Shown: positions 1 to 7,974, numbered from the stretch's first letter. The stretch is DNA of 64,000 nt from Lacrimispora saccharolytica (GCA_021531795.1 JADYUL010000001.1:62001-126000), one strand, 5' to 3'. Notes: generated from the letters alone by a model not told the origin. Numbers and translations: made by a program.

Positions 1-795
1 GAGGAATATGCGGCTAAAGGAGAGAAGCTTCATCTGGTGCTTATGGGCGGTGACGGCACGATCAACGAGGTGCTGCAGTGGCTGCCGGGATTTGATAATG
101 TGAATCTGACGCTGTTGCCTATGGGCTCGGGTAACGATTTGGTGCGCGATCTGCTTGGGACAACCAATACGATGAAGGCTGTCATGCATTTCATCAATTC
201 TCCTACGTGCAAAAGTGCGGATTTAGGGTTAATCTCCTTATGCTGCAGCGACGCTCCCGAACTGAGTATTCCTAAACAGAACTTCATCGTAAGTACGGGA
301 ATCGGCTATGATGCGGGTATCTGTGAGGAGGTGGCACGCTCGAGGGTGAAGAACTTACTTAATGCATTAGGACTTGGGCAGCTGTCATACCTTATCATTG
401 CGCTTAAGCAGTTAATCGGAATTGAGTCATGCAACGCGACACTGTCCGTGGACGGAGCGCCTGAGATCAGTCTGAAGAATTTTATTCTCATGGCAGGAAT
501 GAACCACAGATTCCAGGGTGGAGGATTTTTGTTTGCCCCGGATGCAAGCGATACGGACGGCATGCTCGATTTATGTGTGGTAGCTAATGTATCAAGAGCT
601 AAGGTGCTTAGGATTATGCCCTCTGCCAAGAACGGCTGCCATTACAGATACGACGGCGTGGAATTCTACCGCGCAAGCAGCTACAGGCTTAGGACAGACA
701 GACCGTTTTGGGTACACACCGACGGTGAAGTTCGCAGCAAGGCGGATACAATTGAGGTTAAGATCAGGGACGAGAAGGTGAATCTGGTATATTAG
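1..795 (+). CDS. Diacylglycerol kinase family lipid kinase (5' truncated by window edge)
   Basis: The frame is open from base 1, so the true start lies upstream of the window. The visible part is about 264 residues. It carries the ATP-binding GGDGT motif of the DAGK/YegS/BmrU lipid kinase family near its start (MGGDGTINEV), followed by LPMGSGNDLVR, which matches the family's conserved PxGxxND segment. The C-terminal half (FLFAPDASDTDGMLDL, then VHTDGE) matches the second domain, with the conserved D-G-x-L and D-G-E elements. Known members phosphorylate diacylglycerol, other lipids or sphingoid bases at the inner membrane face. A PAP2-type phosphatase gene follows after 22 bases, which suggests linked phospholipid or undecaprenyl-lipid turnover. 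The exact substrate cannot be read from the sequence. Confidence 0.92.
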   Translation, partial: EEYAAKGEKLHLVLMGGDGTINEVLQWLPGFDNVNLTLLPMGSGNDLVRDLLGTTNTMKAVMHFINSPTCKSADLGLISLCCSDAPELSIPKQNFIVSTGIGYDAGICEEVARSRVKNLLNALGLGQLSYLIIALKQLIGIESCNATLSVDGAPEISLKNFILMAGMNHRFQGGGFLFAPDASDTDGMLDLCVVANVSRAKVLRIMPSAKNGCHYRYDGVEFYRASSYRLRTDRPFWVHTDGEVRSKADTIEVKIRDEKVNLVY

Positions 796-817
796 CCTCA
801 CGAAACAGGGGAATATT

Positions 818-1519
818 ATGAAAAATAAGGTTATTAACATTTGGGATAAATATCACCACTTTCTGTGGTCGGTAATATATATGATTGTATATCTTTTGTG
901 GTTTGCTCTGATTGAGACCAGAAAGTTTTCAAGATACACGGTTATTCATACTGCGCTGGATGATAAAATTCCATTTATTGAGATTTTTGTCATTCCCTAT
1001 ATCATCTGGTTTTTCTATGTGGCATGGATCGTGCTCTATACAGGTTTTACAGATAGATATGATTACTACAGAGTATGCGCTTTTCTCTTTACGGGAATGA
1101 CGATATTCCTGCTTATCTCGACACTGTGGCCTAATATTCACTATCTGAGACCGAGAATAATGCCGAGAGACAATATATTCTGCGACATGGTCAGTATGAT
1201 ATACAGGATGGATACGTCAACCAATCTGTGGCCAAGCATCCATGTATATAATTCGATAGGTGTTTATTTTGCAGTGATGCACAGTGAGAGGCTTGGCACT
1301 AAGAAGTGGATCAAGAATACCTGCCTTGGAATTTCGGTAAGTATTATCCTTTCCACCATGTTTATCAAGCAGCATTCTACCTTCGATATTATGACAGCTT
1401 TCGTTATGGCAGCAGTTCTCTACGTTCTTGTATACAGAACTGATATTATCCTTAATATCAGAACCAAGAACCTCGCGAAGAAGAAGAGCAAGCAGCACAG
1501 CTACAACTGGGTAAAGTAG
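818..1519 (+). CDS. PAP2-superfamily membrane phosphatase
   Basis: A 233-residue polytopic membrane protein with about six hydrophobic segments. The phosphatase signature is visible as LWPSIHVYNS (the PSxH element, residues about 130-138) and KQHSTFD about 50 residues later (the H-x3-D element), as in PAP2/IPC-synthase-like proteins. Such enzymes dephosphorylate lipid phosphates such as phosphatidate or undecaprenyl pyrophosphate at the membrane face. An AGGGG ribosome site lies six bases before the ATG. It follows the lipid kinase gene by 22 bases and is probably cotranscribed. The C-terminus ends in a lysine-rich tail (KKKSKQH), likely cytoplasmic. Confidence 0.85.
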   Translation: MKNKVINIWDKYHHFLWSVIYMIVYLLWFALIETRKFSRYTVIHTALDDKIPFIEIFVIPYIIWFFYVAWIVLYTGFTDRYDYYRVCAFLFTGMTIFLLISTLWPNIHYLRPRIMPRDNIFCDMVSMIYRMDTSTNLWPSIHVYNSIGVYFAVMHSERLGTKKWIKNTCLGISVSIILSTMFIKQHSTFDIMTAFVMAAVLYVLVYRTDIILNIRTKNLAKKKSKQHSYNWVK

Positions 1520-1627
1520 GAACTTTAGAAAATAACAAGAATACTTGTGTTAGGCAAAAAGTTATGATAATCTTCAATGTGGACGTTTGTATGTCCATAG
1601 TATAAATGCAGAGGGATGGAGTTTGTT

Positions 1628-2827
1628 ATGATAAAGGTAGCAGTACTTGGATATGGTACGGTCGGAAGCGGAGTTGTTCAGGTTCTTCAGGACAATGCCG
1701 ATGTGATCCGTGCCAGAGTAGGTGAAGATATAGAGGTTAAGTACATCCTGGATCTCAGAGATTTTCCGGGGGATAAGAATGAGGGACTCGTAGTACATGA
1801 TTTCAATATTATCCTGGACGACCCTGAGGTTAATATTGTGTGCGAGACCATGGGTGGAGTACATCCGGCCTATGATTTCAGCATGTCTGCACTGAAGGCA
1901 GGTAAGTGTGTCTGCACATCCAATAAAGAATTAGTGGAGAATCACGGCCCAGAGCTTATCGCTACGGCCAGGGCTAACGGCTGCAATTATCTGTTTGAGG
2001 CGGCAGTTGGCGGAGGTATTCCGATAATAAGAGCTATGAATACTTCTCTTGCACAGGAGAAGATTGTTAAGATAATGGGTATCCTTAACGGAACCACCAA
2101 CTACATTTTGACCAAGATGGCTAAGGATGGAGTATCATACGAGACGGTTCTTAAGGAGGCTCAGGAGCTTGGATACGCTGAGCGCAATCCGGAGGCAGAT
2201 GTTGAGGGACATGACGCAGGAAGAAAGATTGCTATTCTTGCTTCTCTTATGACAGGCAAGACGGTTAAGTTCGCAGATATCAGTACAGAGGGAATTACAA
2301 AGATTAATAATAGGGATTTCGAGTACGCCAGGAAGATGGGTAAGTCAATCAAGCTTATCGCGGTTGCGGAATGCCATGACGGTGTAGCCTGTATTGTAGC
2401 TCCCTTTATGATTGGAGCAGACCATCCGCTTAACGGTGTGAACGGTGTATTCAATGCTGTTCACGTGACGGGCAACATGCTTGGTGATGCCATGTTCTAC
2501 GGCCAGGGCGCAGGAAAACTTGCAACAGCAAGTGCCGTTGTTGCAGATGTTGTGGATATGGCGCGTAACATGGGTAGAGAACTTCCCTGTGTATGGGATG
2601 AGGAGAAACTTGAGCTTGCCGATTACAAGAAGCTTGTGAAGAGGTTCTTCGTCCGCGCGACAGTCAAGTCAAGGGGTGAGGTACTTAATACCTTCGGTTC
2701 GATTGATGAGGTTGATCTCTTCGACGAAGAGTTCGCATTTATCACATCTCACATGAGTGAGCATGATTTTGATAAGAAAATCGCCAATATTAAGGGAGTT
2801 ATTAAAACAATCCGTGTTGAGGACTGA
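1628..2827 (+). CDS. hom: Homoserine dehydrogenase
   Basis: Reduces aspartate semialdehyde to homoserine with NAD(P)H, the branch point to threonine and methionine. The N-terminal Rossmann fold is shown by VAVLGYGTVGSGV. The catalytic region contains GILNGTTNYILTKM and the EAQELGYAERNPEADVEG element that is highly conserved in this family. The C-terminal 60-70 residues form a short ACT-like tail. Start: an ATG at 1616 also exists, but it overlaps the Shine-Dalgarno GGATGGAG (1614-1621), and the ATG at 1628 sits six bases after it and gives the typical MIKVAVLGYG N-terminus, so 1628 is chosen. Aspartate kinase follows 14 bases downstream, so the two form an aspartate-family operon. Confidence 0.96.
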   Translation: MIKVAVLGYGTVGSGVVQVLQDNADVIRARVGEDIEVKYILDLRDFPGDKNEGLVVHDFNIILDDPEVNIVCETMGGVHPAYDFSMSALKAGKCVCTSNKELVENHGPELIATARANGCNYLFEAAVGGGIPIIRAMNTSLAQEKIVKIMGILNGTTNYILTKMAKDGVSYETVLKEAQELGYAERNPEADVEGHDAGRKIAILASLMTGKTVKFADISTEGITKINNRDFEYARKMGKSIKLIAVAECHDGVACIVAPFMIGADHPLNGVNGVFNAVHVTGNMLGDAMFYGQGAGKLATASAVVADVVDMARNMGRELPCVWDEEKLELADYKKLVKRFFVRATVKSRGEVLNTFGSIDEVDLFDEEFAFITSHMSEHDFDKKIANIKGVIKTIRVED

Positions 2828-2841
2828 TATTTGGAGGAGAG

Positions 2842-4161
2842 ATGAAAAAGGTTGTTAAATTCGGCGGCAGCTCACTTGCAAGTGCCGAGCAGTTCAAAAA
2901 GGTTGGAGATATTGTAAGAAGCGACAAGTCAAGAAAATATGTTGTTCCGAGTGCTCCCGGTAAGAGATTCGGCGCGGATACCAAGGTGACCGACATGCTC
3001 TATCAGACCTACGCACTTGCTGAGGCAGGCAAGGATTTCTCCAGTGAGCTTCAGGCAATTAAGGAGAGATATAACGAGATTATCAAGGGCCTAAAACTTA
3101 ACATGACTCTTGATGCTGAATTTGAAACCATAGCCGAGATGTTCAGATCCAAGGCAGGCTCTGATTATGCAGCAAGCCGTGGTGAGTACTTAAACGGCAA
3201 GATCATGGCTAACTATCTGGGCTTTGAGTTTATAGATGCAGCTGAGGTCATCTTCTTTGATGAGGAGGGCAATTTTGACGCTGAAAAGACAAATAATATA
3301 TTATCGGTAAGACTTGGTAAGGTTGATAATGCTGTAGTCCCGGGATTCTATGGTTCGACACCTGATGGTAAGGTTAAGACCTTCTCGCGCGGTGGTTCGG
3401 ACATCACCGGCTCTATCGTATCGAGAGCAGCAAGGGTTGACCTGTATGAGAACTGGACGGATGTATCGGGCTTCCTGGTAGCCGATCCGCGCATCATCGA
3501 TAATCCTGAACCGATAGAGACAATCACCTACAGAGAGCTGAGAGAGCTTTCGTACATGGGTGCTTCTGTTCTTCACGAGGATGCGATCTTCCCCGTAAGA
3601 AGAGAGGGAATACCGATTAATATTAAGAATACCAATGCTCCTGAGGATCCGGGCACCTGGATCGTGGAGAGCACCTGTCAGAAGTCGAAGTACGTAATTA
3701 CCGGTATTGCCGGTAAGAAGGGCTTCTGTTCGGTCAACATAGATAAGGCCAAGATGAACAGCGAGATTGGATTCTGTCGCAAGGTCCTCGGAGTATTCGA
3801 GGACAACGGAATCTCAATTGAGCATATGCCTTCGGGAATTGATACCATGACGGTATTTGTTCATCAGGATGAGTTCATGGATAAGGAGCAGCAGGTTGTT
3901 TCGGGCATACATCGTATGACACATCCGGACAGCATAGATATAGAAGCAGATCTTGCCCTCATCGCAGTCGTTGGAAGGGGCATGAGATCTACAAGAGGTA
4001 CAGCGGGAAGAATCTTCGCATCCCTTGCACATGCCAATATCAATGTTAAGATGATTGACCAGGGTTCATCAGAGCTTAATATAATCATCGGAGTTACCAA
4101 TTCGGACTTCGAGGCAGCAATTAAAGCTATATACGACATCTTTGTATCAGCCAGTCTCTAA
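2842..4161 (+). CDS. Aspartate kinase
   Basis: A 439-residue aspartokinase, which phosphorylates L-aspartate as the first step of lysine/threonine/methionine synthesis. Visible signatures are KFGGSSLA at the N-terminus (the amino-acid-kinase motif), the FSRGGSDITGS substrate-loop motif, and two C-terminal ACT domains (from about residue 295 and residue 370; the second starts around LIAVVGRGMRS). The ACT domains make feedback control by end-product amino acids likely, but the effector is not readable. The ribosome site is GGAGAG, and the gene lies 14 bases after homoserine dehydrogenase. An intrinsic terminator overlaps the stop codon and closes the two-gene operon. No lysine riboswitch precedes it, as expected for a gene internal to an operon. 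Confidence 0.96.
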   Translation: MKKVVKFGGSSLASAEQFKKVGDIVRSDKSRKYVVPSAPGKRFGADTKVTDMLYQTYALAEAGKDFSSELQAIKERYNEIIKGLKLNMTLDAEFETIAEMFRSKAGSDYAASRGEYLNGKIMANYLGFEFIDAAEVIFFDEEGNFDAEKTNNILSVRLGKVDNAVVPGFYGSTPDGKVKTFSRGGSDITGSIVSRAARVDLYENWTDVSGFLVADPRIIDNPEPIETITYRELRELSYMGASVLHEDAIFPVRREGIPINIKNTNAPEDPGTWIVESTCQKSKYVITGIAGKKGFCSVNIDKAKMNSEIGFCRKVLGVFEDNGISIEHMPSGIDTMTVFVHQDEFMDKEQQVVSGIHRMTHPDSIDIEADLALIAVVGRGMRSTRGTAGRIFASLAHANINVKMIDQGSSELNIIIGVTNSDFEAAIKAIYDIFVSASL

Positions 4162-4181
4162 AGAGACCGGCTGATTTTTTG
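4146..4181 (+). terminator. Intrinsic terminator overlapping the aspartate kinase stop codon
   Basis: Arms 4146-4158 and 4163-4175 pair over 13 positions with one mismatch around a TAAA loop, and are followed by a T run. The stop codon TAA lies in the loop, so the left arm encodes the last residues of the protein. Confidence 0.9.
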
Positions 4182-4296
4182 TTTGAGAGTGACGCAAAAG
4201 AAAATAGAAAACATTATACATTATTACCAAATTGTGCGAAAAAGACAGAAAATAGCGTCAGATTATAAAAAATATAAAATTATTTGCAAAAATGTG

Positions 4297-4325
4297 TTGA
4301 CAATTATATGGGCGTGGTGTATAGT
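4297..4325 (+). promoter_or_regulatory. Strong sigma-A-type promoter in front of a gene-free transcribed region
   Basis: Perfect TTGACA (4297-4302), a 17-base spacer and TATAGT (4320-4325). The nearest downstream ORF starts nearly 400 bases later, so this promoter most likely drives the RNA described next. Confidence 0.8.
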
Positions 4326-4331
4326 AAGAGC

Positions 4332-4640
4332 ATAACAAAGAGACAGATAAAGAAAACAATCCTACTTGAAGGTAGGTGTCTATAGATGGAGATAGACGAG
4401 TAAAGAAAAGGAGGACGGACCGCCAGACTAGTTAATCAATTATCCAAATGACGAAGAAGAGCCGGGATGAGCGAGAGATGATAATCGCAGTACATAAGTA
4501 CAAAGGTAGAAGTGCTCAATAAGTAGTCGATACAACTGAATAGGGAGAGATGTAAGAAAGAGAGGTATAGACCATTGGAGACATCATCATAGAAGCGGGT
4601 ATTGGATTGAAATAAGATTCAGTACCCGCTAATAGTTTGT
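4332..4640 (+). ncRNA. Candidate structured non-coding RNA (~300 nt), family not recognised
   Basis: This purine-rich stretch has no plausible ORF and starts just after a near-consensus promoter. Pairing visible by eye: 4361-4365 with 4372-4376 (CCTAC/GTAGG), 4341-4345 with 4377-4381 (AGACA/TGTCT), an alternative GTCTAT/ATAGAC pairing (4378-4383 with 4392-4397), a long-range GACTA/TAGTC helix (4426-4430 with 4524-4528), GATGT/ACATC (4549-4553 with 4581-4585) enclosing GGT-ATAG-ACC, and a long 3' hairpin of about 15 pairs (4594-4608 with 4616-4630). The 3' hairpin is followed only by AATAGTTTGTC, a weak terminator tail. Known classes such as 6S, tmRNA, SRP and RNase P do not fit their hallmark motifs. 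The raiA/ARRPOF class of Clostridia is a candidate that I cannot confirm. Confidence 0.6.
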
Positions 4641-4712
4641 CTAATTGTGAAGAATTGTGAAGATTTGGTTAAACAGGATACAGGCAGTAAGAAAATATGA
4701 TATTATTCTAGT

Positions 4713-5819
4713 ATGGATTCAAAAGATTTACAGAGATTAAGCAGACAGGAAAAAATCAAAGCCATGCAGCTAGAGAAGCTCAAGCAACAAAGGAGAAGGG
4801 CACTGGTGAAAAGATTTGCTCCTGTTTTTGTTTTGGGAATAATAATACTTATTGTGGCCGTTGTATTACTTGTCAGGAATGTGAAGGGTGGCAGGGATAA
4901 AGATAAAGCGGAAGCTGACAGGGTAATGCCGATTTCTGAAACAATAAGTGAAGAGGATATGGCACTTCTTGTTTCCCCGACTCCTAAGGAGGATGTCCCT
5001 AAAGAGGTATACAGTGCTTCGAGTACTGATGACACACGCACTCCGGGGGAGGAAATAGTCAGTCGGTATGCGATTTTAGTAGATATGGATAATGATATTG
5101 TCCTGTCAGAGCGAAATGCATATGATAAGATAAATCCGGCATCCATGACCAAGGTACTGACGGCGCTTGTGGCAGCTGAGAACCTGAGTGAAGAGGACCT
5201 TGATTCGAAGTTTACGATCCCGATTGAAATAACGGATTATACGTTTAAGAATGATTGTAGCAATGTCGGTTTTGACAGGGATGAAACGGTGACGGTTAGG
5301 GACCTCATGTATGGAACGATACTACCGTCGGGCGCTGATGCGGCGCTGGGGCTCGCATACTTTATAGCGGGCAGCGAGGAGGCCTTCGTGGAGCTTATGA
5401 ATGAGAAACTTGAGGCTCTGGGACTTAGTGACAGTGCGCACTTCACGAACTGTGTAGGGCTCTATGATGAGAATCATTATTGTACAATCTATGATATGGC
5501 GATGATTATGGAGGCGGCTATGGACAATGAACTGTGCCGCGAGGTCATGAGTGCACATACCTATACAACATCTTCGACAGCTGCGCATCCGGACGGGATT
5601 ACGATATCCAACTGGTTCCTAAGAAGAATTGAGGATAAGGATACCGGTGGAGAGGTTGTCTGCGGCAAGACAGGATATGTGGTACAGTCGGGTAACTGCG
5701 CGGTGAGCTATGGAATAGATGCATCCGGCAATAACTATATCTGTGCAACGGCTGATTCGACGAGCGGATGGAGATGTATATACGACCATGTCGCGCTTTA
5801 TAAAGAATTTGCAAAATAG
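4713..5819 (+). CDS. D-alanyl-D-alanine carboxypeptidase (membrane-anchored low-MW PBP)
   Basis: A 368-residue serine-type penicillin-binding protein that trims the terminal D-Ala of peptidoglycan stem peptides outside the cell. A basic cytoplasmic N-terminus precedes one transmembrane helix (about residues 35-54) and a linker to about 110. The catalytic triad motifs are in order: SMTK (144-147, nucleophile S144), SGADA (206-210, in place of SxN) and KTG (319-321). There is no C-terminal amphipathic anchor, since the N-terminal helix anchors it. The start has no clear Shine-Dalgarno. A TATGAT hexamer at 4696-4701 would place a transcription start only a few bases before the ATG, so a very short or absent leader is possible. 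The GH3-like gene follows after 81 bases. Confidence 0.92.
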   Translation: MDSKDLQRLSRQEKIKAMQLEKLKQQRRRALVKRFAPVFVLGIIILIVAVVLLVRNVKGGRDKDKAEADRVMPISETISEEDMALLVSPTPKEDVPKEVYSASSTDDTRTPGEEIVSRYAILVDMDNDIVLSERNAYDKINPASMTKVLTALVAAENLSEEDLDSKFTIPIEITDYTFKNDCSNVGFDRDETVTVRDLMYGTILPSGADAALGLAYFIAGSEEAFVELMNEKLEALGLSDSAHFTNCVGLYDENHYCTIYDMAMIMEAAMDNELCREVMSAHTYTTSSTAAHPDGITISNWFLRRIEDKDTGGEVVCGKTGYVVQSGNCAVSYGIDASGNNYICATADSTSGWRCIYDHVALYKEFAK

Positions 5820-5900
5820 AAAATGTTTGGTATGTTGCGTTTTGCAGGTGACTGCTATACAATATATGGTGTAGTTTGTGCAAAATGAGAGGATTAATAT

Positions 5901-7244
5901 ATGTCAGATTCAAGGAAATCGGGAAGAGAATACAGACACAGAAGAAGAGTGAGGAATACAATACTTGCATATCTTAGTCTGGTTATAATAATTGCAGGAA
6001 TTGCCGCCGGCGGATTCTTCGGAGTGAAGGCCTTAATCGGAGTGATCAATGATAAGAAGGCCAAGATAGAAGAAGAGCAGCTGGCACTTGAGCAGCAGCG
6101 CGAGGCCGAGGCAGAGGCAGAGATGCAGGCACAGCTTGAAGCCGAAGCCGAAGAGGAAGAGGAAGAGGTAGTTGAAGAAGAGTCTGAGTATACCGAGGAA
6201 GACCTGTTAACTGAAGTTGTGGAATCATACATATCCGAGATGTCGGTGGAAGAGAAGGTGGCAGGTTTATTTATTGTGACACCTGAGCAGTTGACGGGTG
6301 TTGATGTGGCAGTTAAGGCCGGAGACGGTACCAAGGAGGCTATTGAGAAATACAATGTAGGAGGATTGGTATATTCTTCTAAAAATATCAAGGACGAATC
6401 ACAGATTAAGGAGATGCTGGCAAATACCGTATCATACAGCAAGCATCCCATGTTCCTTGCTGTGAATGAAGGGCTGGGTGATGATTCGGTTCTTAATAAG
6501 CCGCTTAAGTATGAGGTGCTCAAGTCGTATGATGAGTGCGCAGCCCAGGGTGATTCCACAAATGAGTACGCAACCATGGGAGACAGACTGGTTACTCTTG
6601 GCTTTAATATGGTGATCGGACCGAATGCGGACCTAAACATTGACGGAATTGAGAGTCCGCTAAGTACTGATACCTTTGGTGCAGATACTAACCTGGTATC
6701 AAATCTTGTAATCGCAGGCATGAGTACTCTGGCTGATAAGGGTGTGACTGCATGCGTGGGTCATTTCCCGGGACAGGCAACTGCTGATAAGGATCCTGCT
6801 GAAGGTCTGTCGACAACAACAAGAACCAAGGATGAGATGGCAGCAGCCGAGATGACTGTATTCAAGAATGTTATCGACGCCGGTGCTGAGGCAATAATGG
6901 TAAGTAATGTGATCGCCCCCGAGCTTACAGGTGATGAGACTACTCCCTGTTCGCTCTCTAAGGAAGTAATTACAGACATCTTAAGAACTGAGTATCAGTA
7001 CAATGGACTGGTTATCTCTGATGCACTGAACCAGGCTGCAATTAAGGACTATTACAGTTCGGATGATGCTGCGATCAAGGTACTTAAGGCCGGTGCGGAT
7101 ATGGTATATCTGCCCGAGGACTTTGAGGCGGCCTACAATGCGGTTGTTGAAGCTGTTAAGGACGGTACCATCAGTGAGCAGAGGATCAATGACTCACTTG
7201 CCAGGGTATTTAAGATTAAGTATAAGTCAACAATTGAAGAATAA
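5901..7244 (+). CDS. GH3-like (NagZ-type fold) membrane-anchored protein with degenerate active site
   Basis: A 447-residue protein: transmembrane helix at about 21-43, an acidic Glu/Ala-rich coiled stalk (52-100), then a glycoside hydrolase family 3 N-terminal domain. The nucleophile region is recognisable (LVISDALNQ, D374). The family's KHFPGHG-x-DSH loop reads GHFPGQATADKDPAEG here (287-302), so the second His of HFPGH and the catalytic Asp-His dyad of NagZ enzymes are absent. The DQEGG sugar-binding motif is replaced by NEGLG. From established NagZ chemistry this suggests altered or lost beta-N-acetylglucosaminidase activity. Its neighbour is a D,D-carboxypeptidase, which points to a cell-wall role. 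Ribosome site GAGAGGA. Fold assignment is fairly sure; activity is not. Confidence 0.82.
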   Translation: MSDSRKSGREYRHRRRVRNTILAYLSLVIIIAGIAAGGFFGVKALIGVINDKKAKIEEEQLALEQQREAEAEAEMQAQLEAEAEEEEEEVVEEESEYTEEDLLTEVVESYISEMSVEEKVAGLFIVTPEQLTGVDVAVKAGDGTKEAIEKYNVGGLVYSSKNIKDESQIKEMLANTVSYSKHPMFLAVNEGLGDDSVLNKPLKYEVLKSYDECAAQGDSTNEYATMGDRLVTLGFNMVIGPNADLNIDGIESPLSTDTFGADTNLVSNLVIAGMSTLADKGVTACVGHFPGQATADKDPAEGLSTTTRTKDEMAAAEMTVFKNVIDAGAEAIMVSNVIAPELTGDETTPCSLSKEVITDILRTEYQYNGLVISDALNQAAIKDYYSSDDAAIKVLKAGADMVYLPEDFEAAYNAVVEAVKDGTISEQRINDSLARVFKIKYKSTIEE

Positions 7245-7286
7245 AATATAGGGCAAAAATAAGGAAAAATAAATTAAAAAAAGTTG

Positions 7287-7315
7287 TTGACATATCATTA
7301 TGCTAATGGTAATAT
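7287..7315 (+). promoter_or_regulatory. Promoter of tRNA-Gly
   Basis: TTGACA (7287-7292), a 17-base spacer and TAATAT (7310-7315), ending 32 bases before the tRNA. A short inverted repeat (7319-7340, CAAGTCGGT/ACCGGCTTG) lies between promoter and tRNA, in the 5' leader of the precursor. Confidence 0.75.
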
Positions 7316-7347
7316 AAACAAGTCGGTTGTGACCGGCTTGTGAATAT

Positions 7348-7420
7348 GCGCGAGTGGCTCAGTTGGTGGAGCACGACCTTGCCAAGGTCGGGGCCGCGGG
7401 TTCGAGTCCCGTCTCGCGCT
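7348..7420 (+). tRNA. tRNA-Gly (anticodon GCC)
   Basis: A 73-base cloverleaf: acceptor stem GCGCGAG/CTCGCGC with discriminator T, anticodon stem CGACC/GGTCG with loop TTGCCAA (anticodon GCC), and T-loop GGTTCGAGTCC. CCA is not encoded. Its last nine bases TCTCGCGCT recur exactly at the end of three downstream repeats, suggesting it is an insertion site. Confidence 0.97.
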
Positions 7421-7470
7421 GATAAAATAAAGCGACTATCCCAGTGGATAGTCGCTTTATTTTATCAGCA
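7421..7470 (+). terminator. tRNA-Gly terminator (21-bp perfect hairpin)
   Basis: Arms 7421-7441 and 7446-7466 are perfect inverse complements around a CAGT loop. The 3' arm ends in a T-rich run. It starts on the base after the tRNA and could terminate in both directions. Confidence 0.88.
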
Positions 7471-7548
7471 CGAGATGTTTTGGAACCCACATAATTTCAT
7501 TATGCGGGTTCCTGAAAAGGTCCACCGGACCTTTTCACATCTCGCGCT
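7467..7548. repeat. Nested-hairpin repeat R1 (islet boundary element)
   Basis: An 82-bp element that can fold as a three-way junction. The outer stem is AGCACGAGATG (7467-7477) with CATCTCGCGCT (7538-7548), one mismatch. Inside are GGAACCC-CATAAT/ATTATG-GGGTTCC (7482-7512) and GAAAAGGTCC/GGACCTTTTC around an ACC loop (7514-7536). The 3' 43 bases (7506-7548) recur at 9846-9889 and 12755-12797. The final nine bases equal the 3' end of tRNA-Gly. Probably a footprint of insertion next to the tRNA; an active function is not shown. Confidence 0.7.
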
Positions 7549-7580
7549 TATTGAAATTGAGATTTTTTTATTCCCCGAAT

Positions 7581-7600
7581 TTGCGTCTACTTGCGTCTAC
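7581..7600. repeat. Tandem 10-mer TTGCGTCTAC x2, left copy
   Basis: Two head-to-tail copies of TTGCGTCTAC, preceded by ATTGAAATTGAGATTTTTTT. A related stretch (ATTGAAATTTTTTTGCGTC, then a second GCGTCTAC) occurs at about 9737-9769. The pair would act as direct repeats bounding the toxin-antitoxin segment. Confidence 0.55.
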
Positions 7601-7659
7601 AGCATCAATACTGGGGTTTTCGGCATTTTCGGCTGGAATATCCATTAATAATCCACAGC

Positions 7660-7936
7660 CTTTTATCCTGTTTTTTGCAAATTGGGCAATTGGTTATTGC
7701 AAAGATTATAATATTGATACATCAGTTCAAATGGAAAAGTCAATAAGTGTATTGATGGATAAGAAAGAGGAACTTAAGCAGATTCGAGAGAAAAATGATG
7801 CTGAATTTTATTTGCAAGTTGTTCCGACATTATGTGTTGATGAATCTACGCCTGCATGGCTCCATCAATGACTGTCATGGATTTTTGTTATGAAATAAGG
7901 ACCCAGATAGATATAGATTTGTATTTGGAAGATTAA
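7660..7936 (+). pseudogene. DUF4279-like protein, truncated and frameshifted
   Basis: The frame ending at 7871 gives IGYCKDYNID, then MEKSISVLMDKKEELKQIRE and FYLQVVPTLCVDESTP, which matches the C-terminal half of DUF4279 immunity-like proteins. It then runs out of frame near 7850. Moving to the frame with codons at 7853 onward restores DFCYEIRTQIDIDLYLED and a stop at 7934-7936; the IDIDLY ending is the family's hallmark terminus. The N-terminal half is missing, apparently cut at the islet's left boundary. Function of the family is not established. The assignment rests on motif memory, not a search. Confidence 0.7.
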
Positions 7937-7974
7937 AAATGTTATAAATGGTATAAATGGTATAAATTTTTGAT

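Noticed and set aside
2828..2841. Lysine riboswitch before aspartate kinase
   Set aside because: Only 14 bases separate it from hom; no leader exists there, and none of the lysine aptamer motifs occur upstream of hom.
7340..7648. 102-residue frame starting before tRNA-Gly
   Set aside because: It runs through the tRNA, its terminator and repeat R1; no ribosome site; chance frame.
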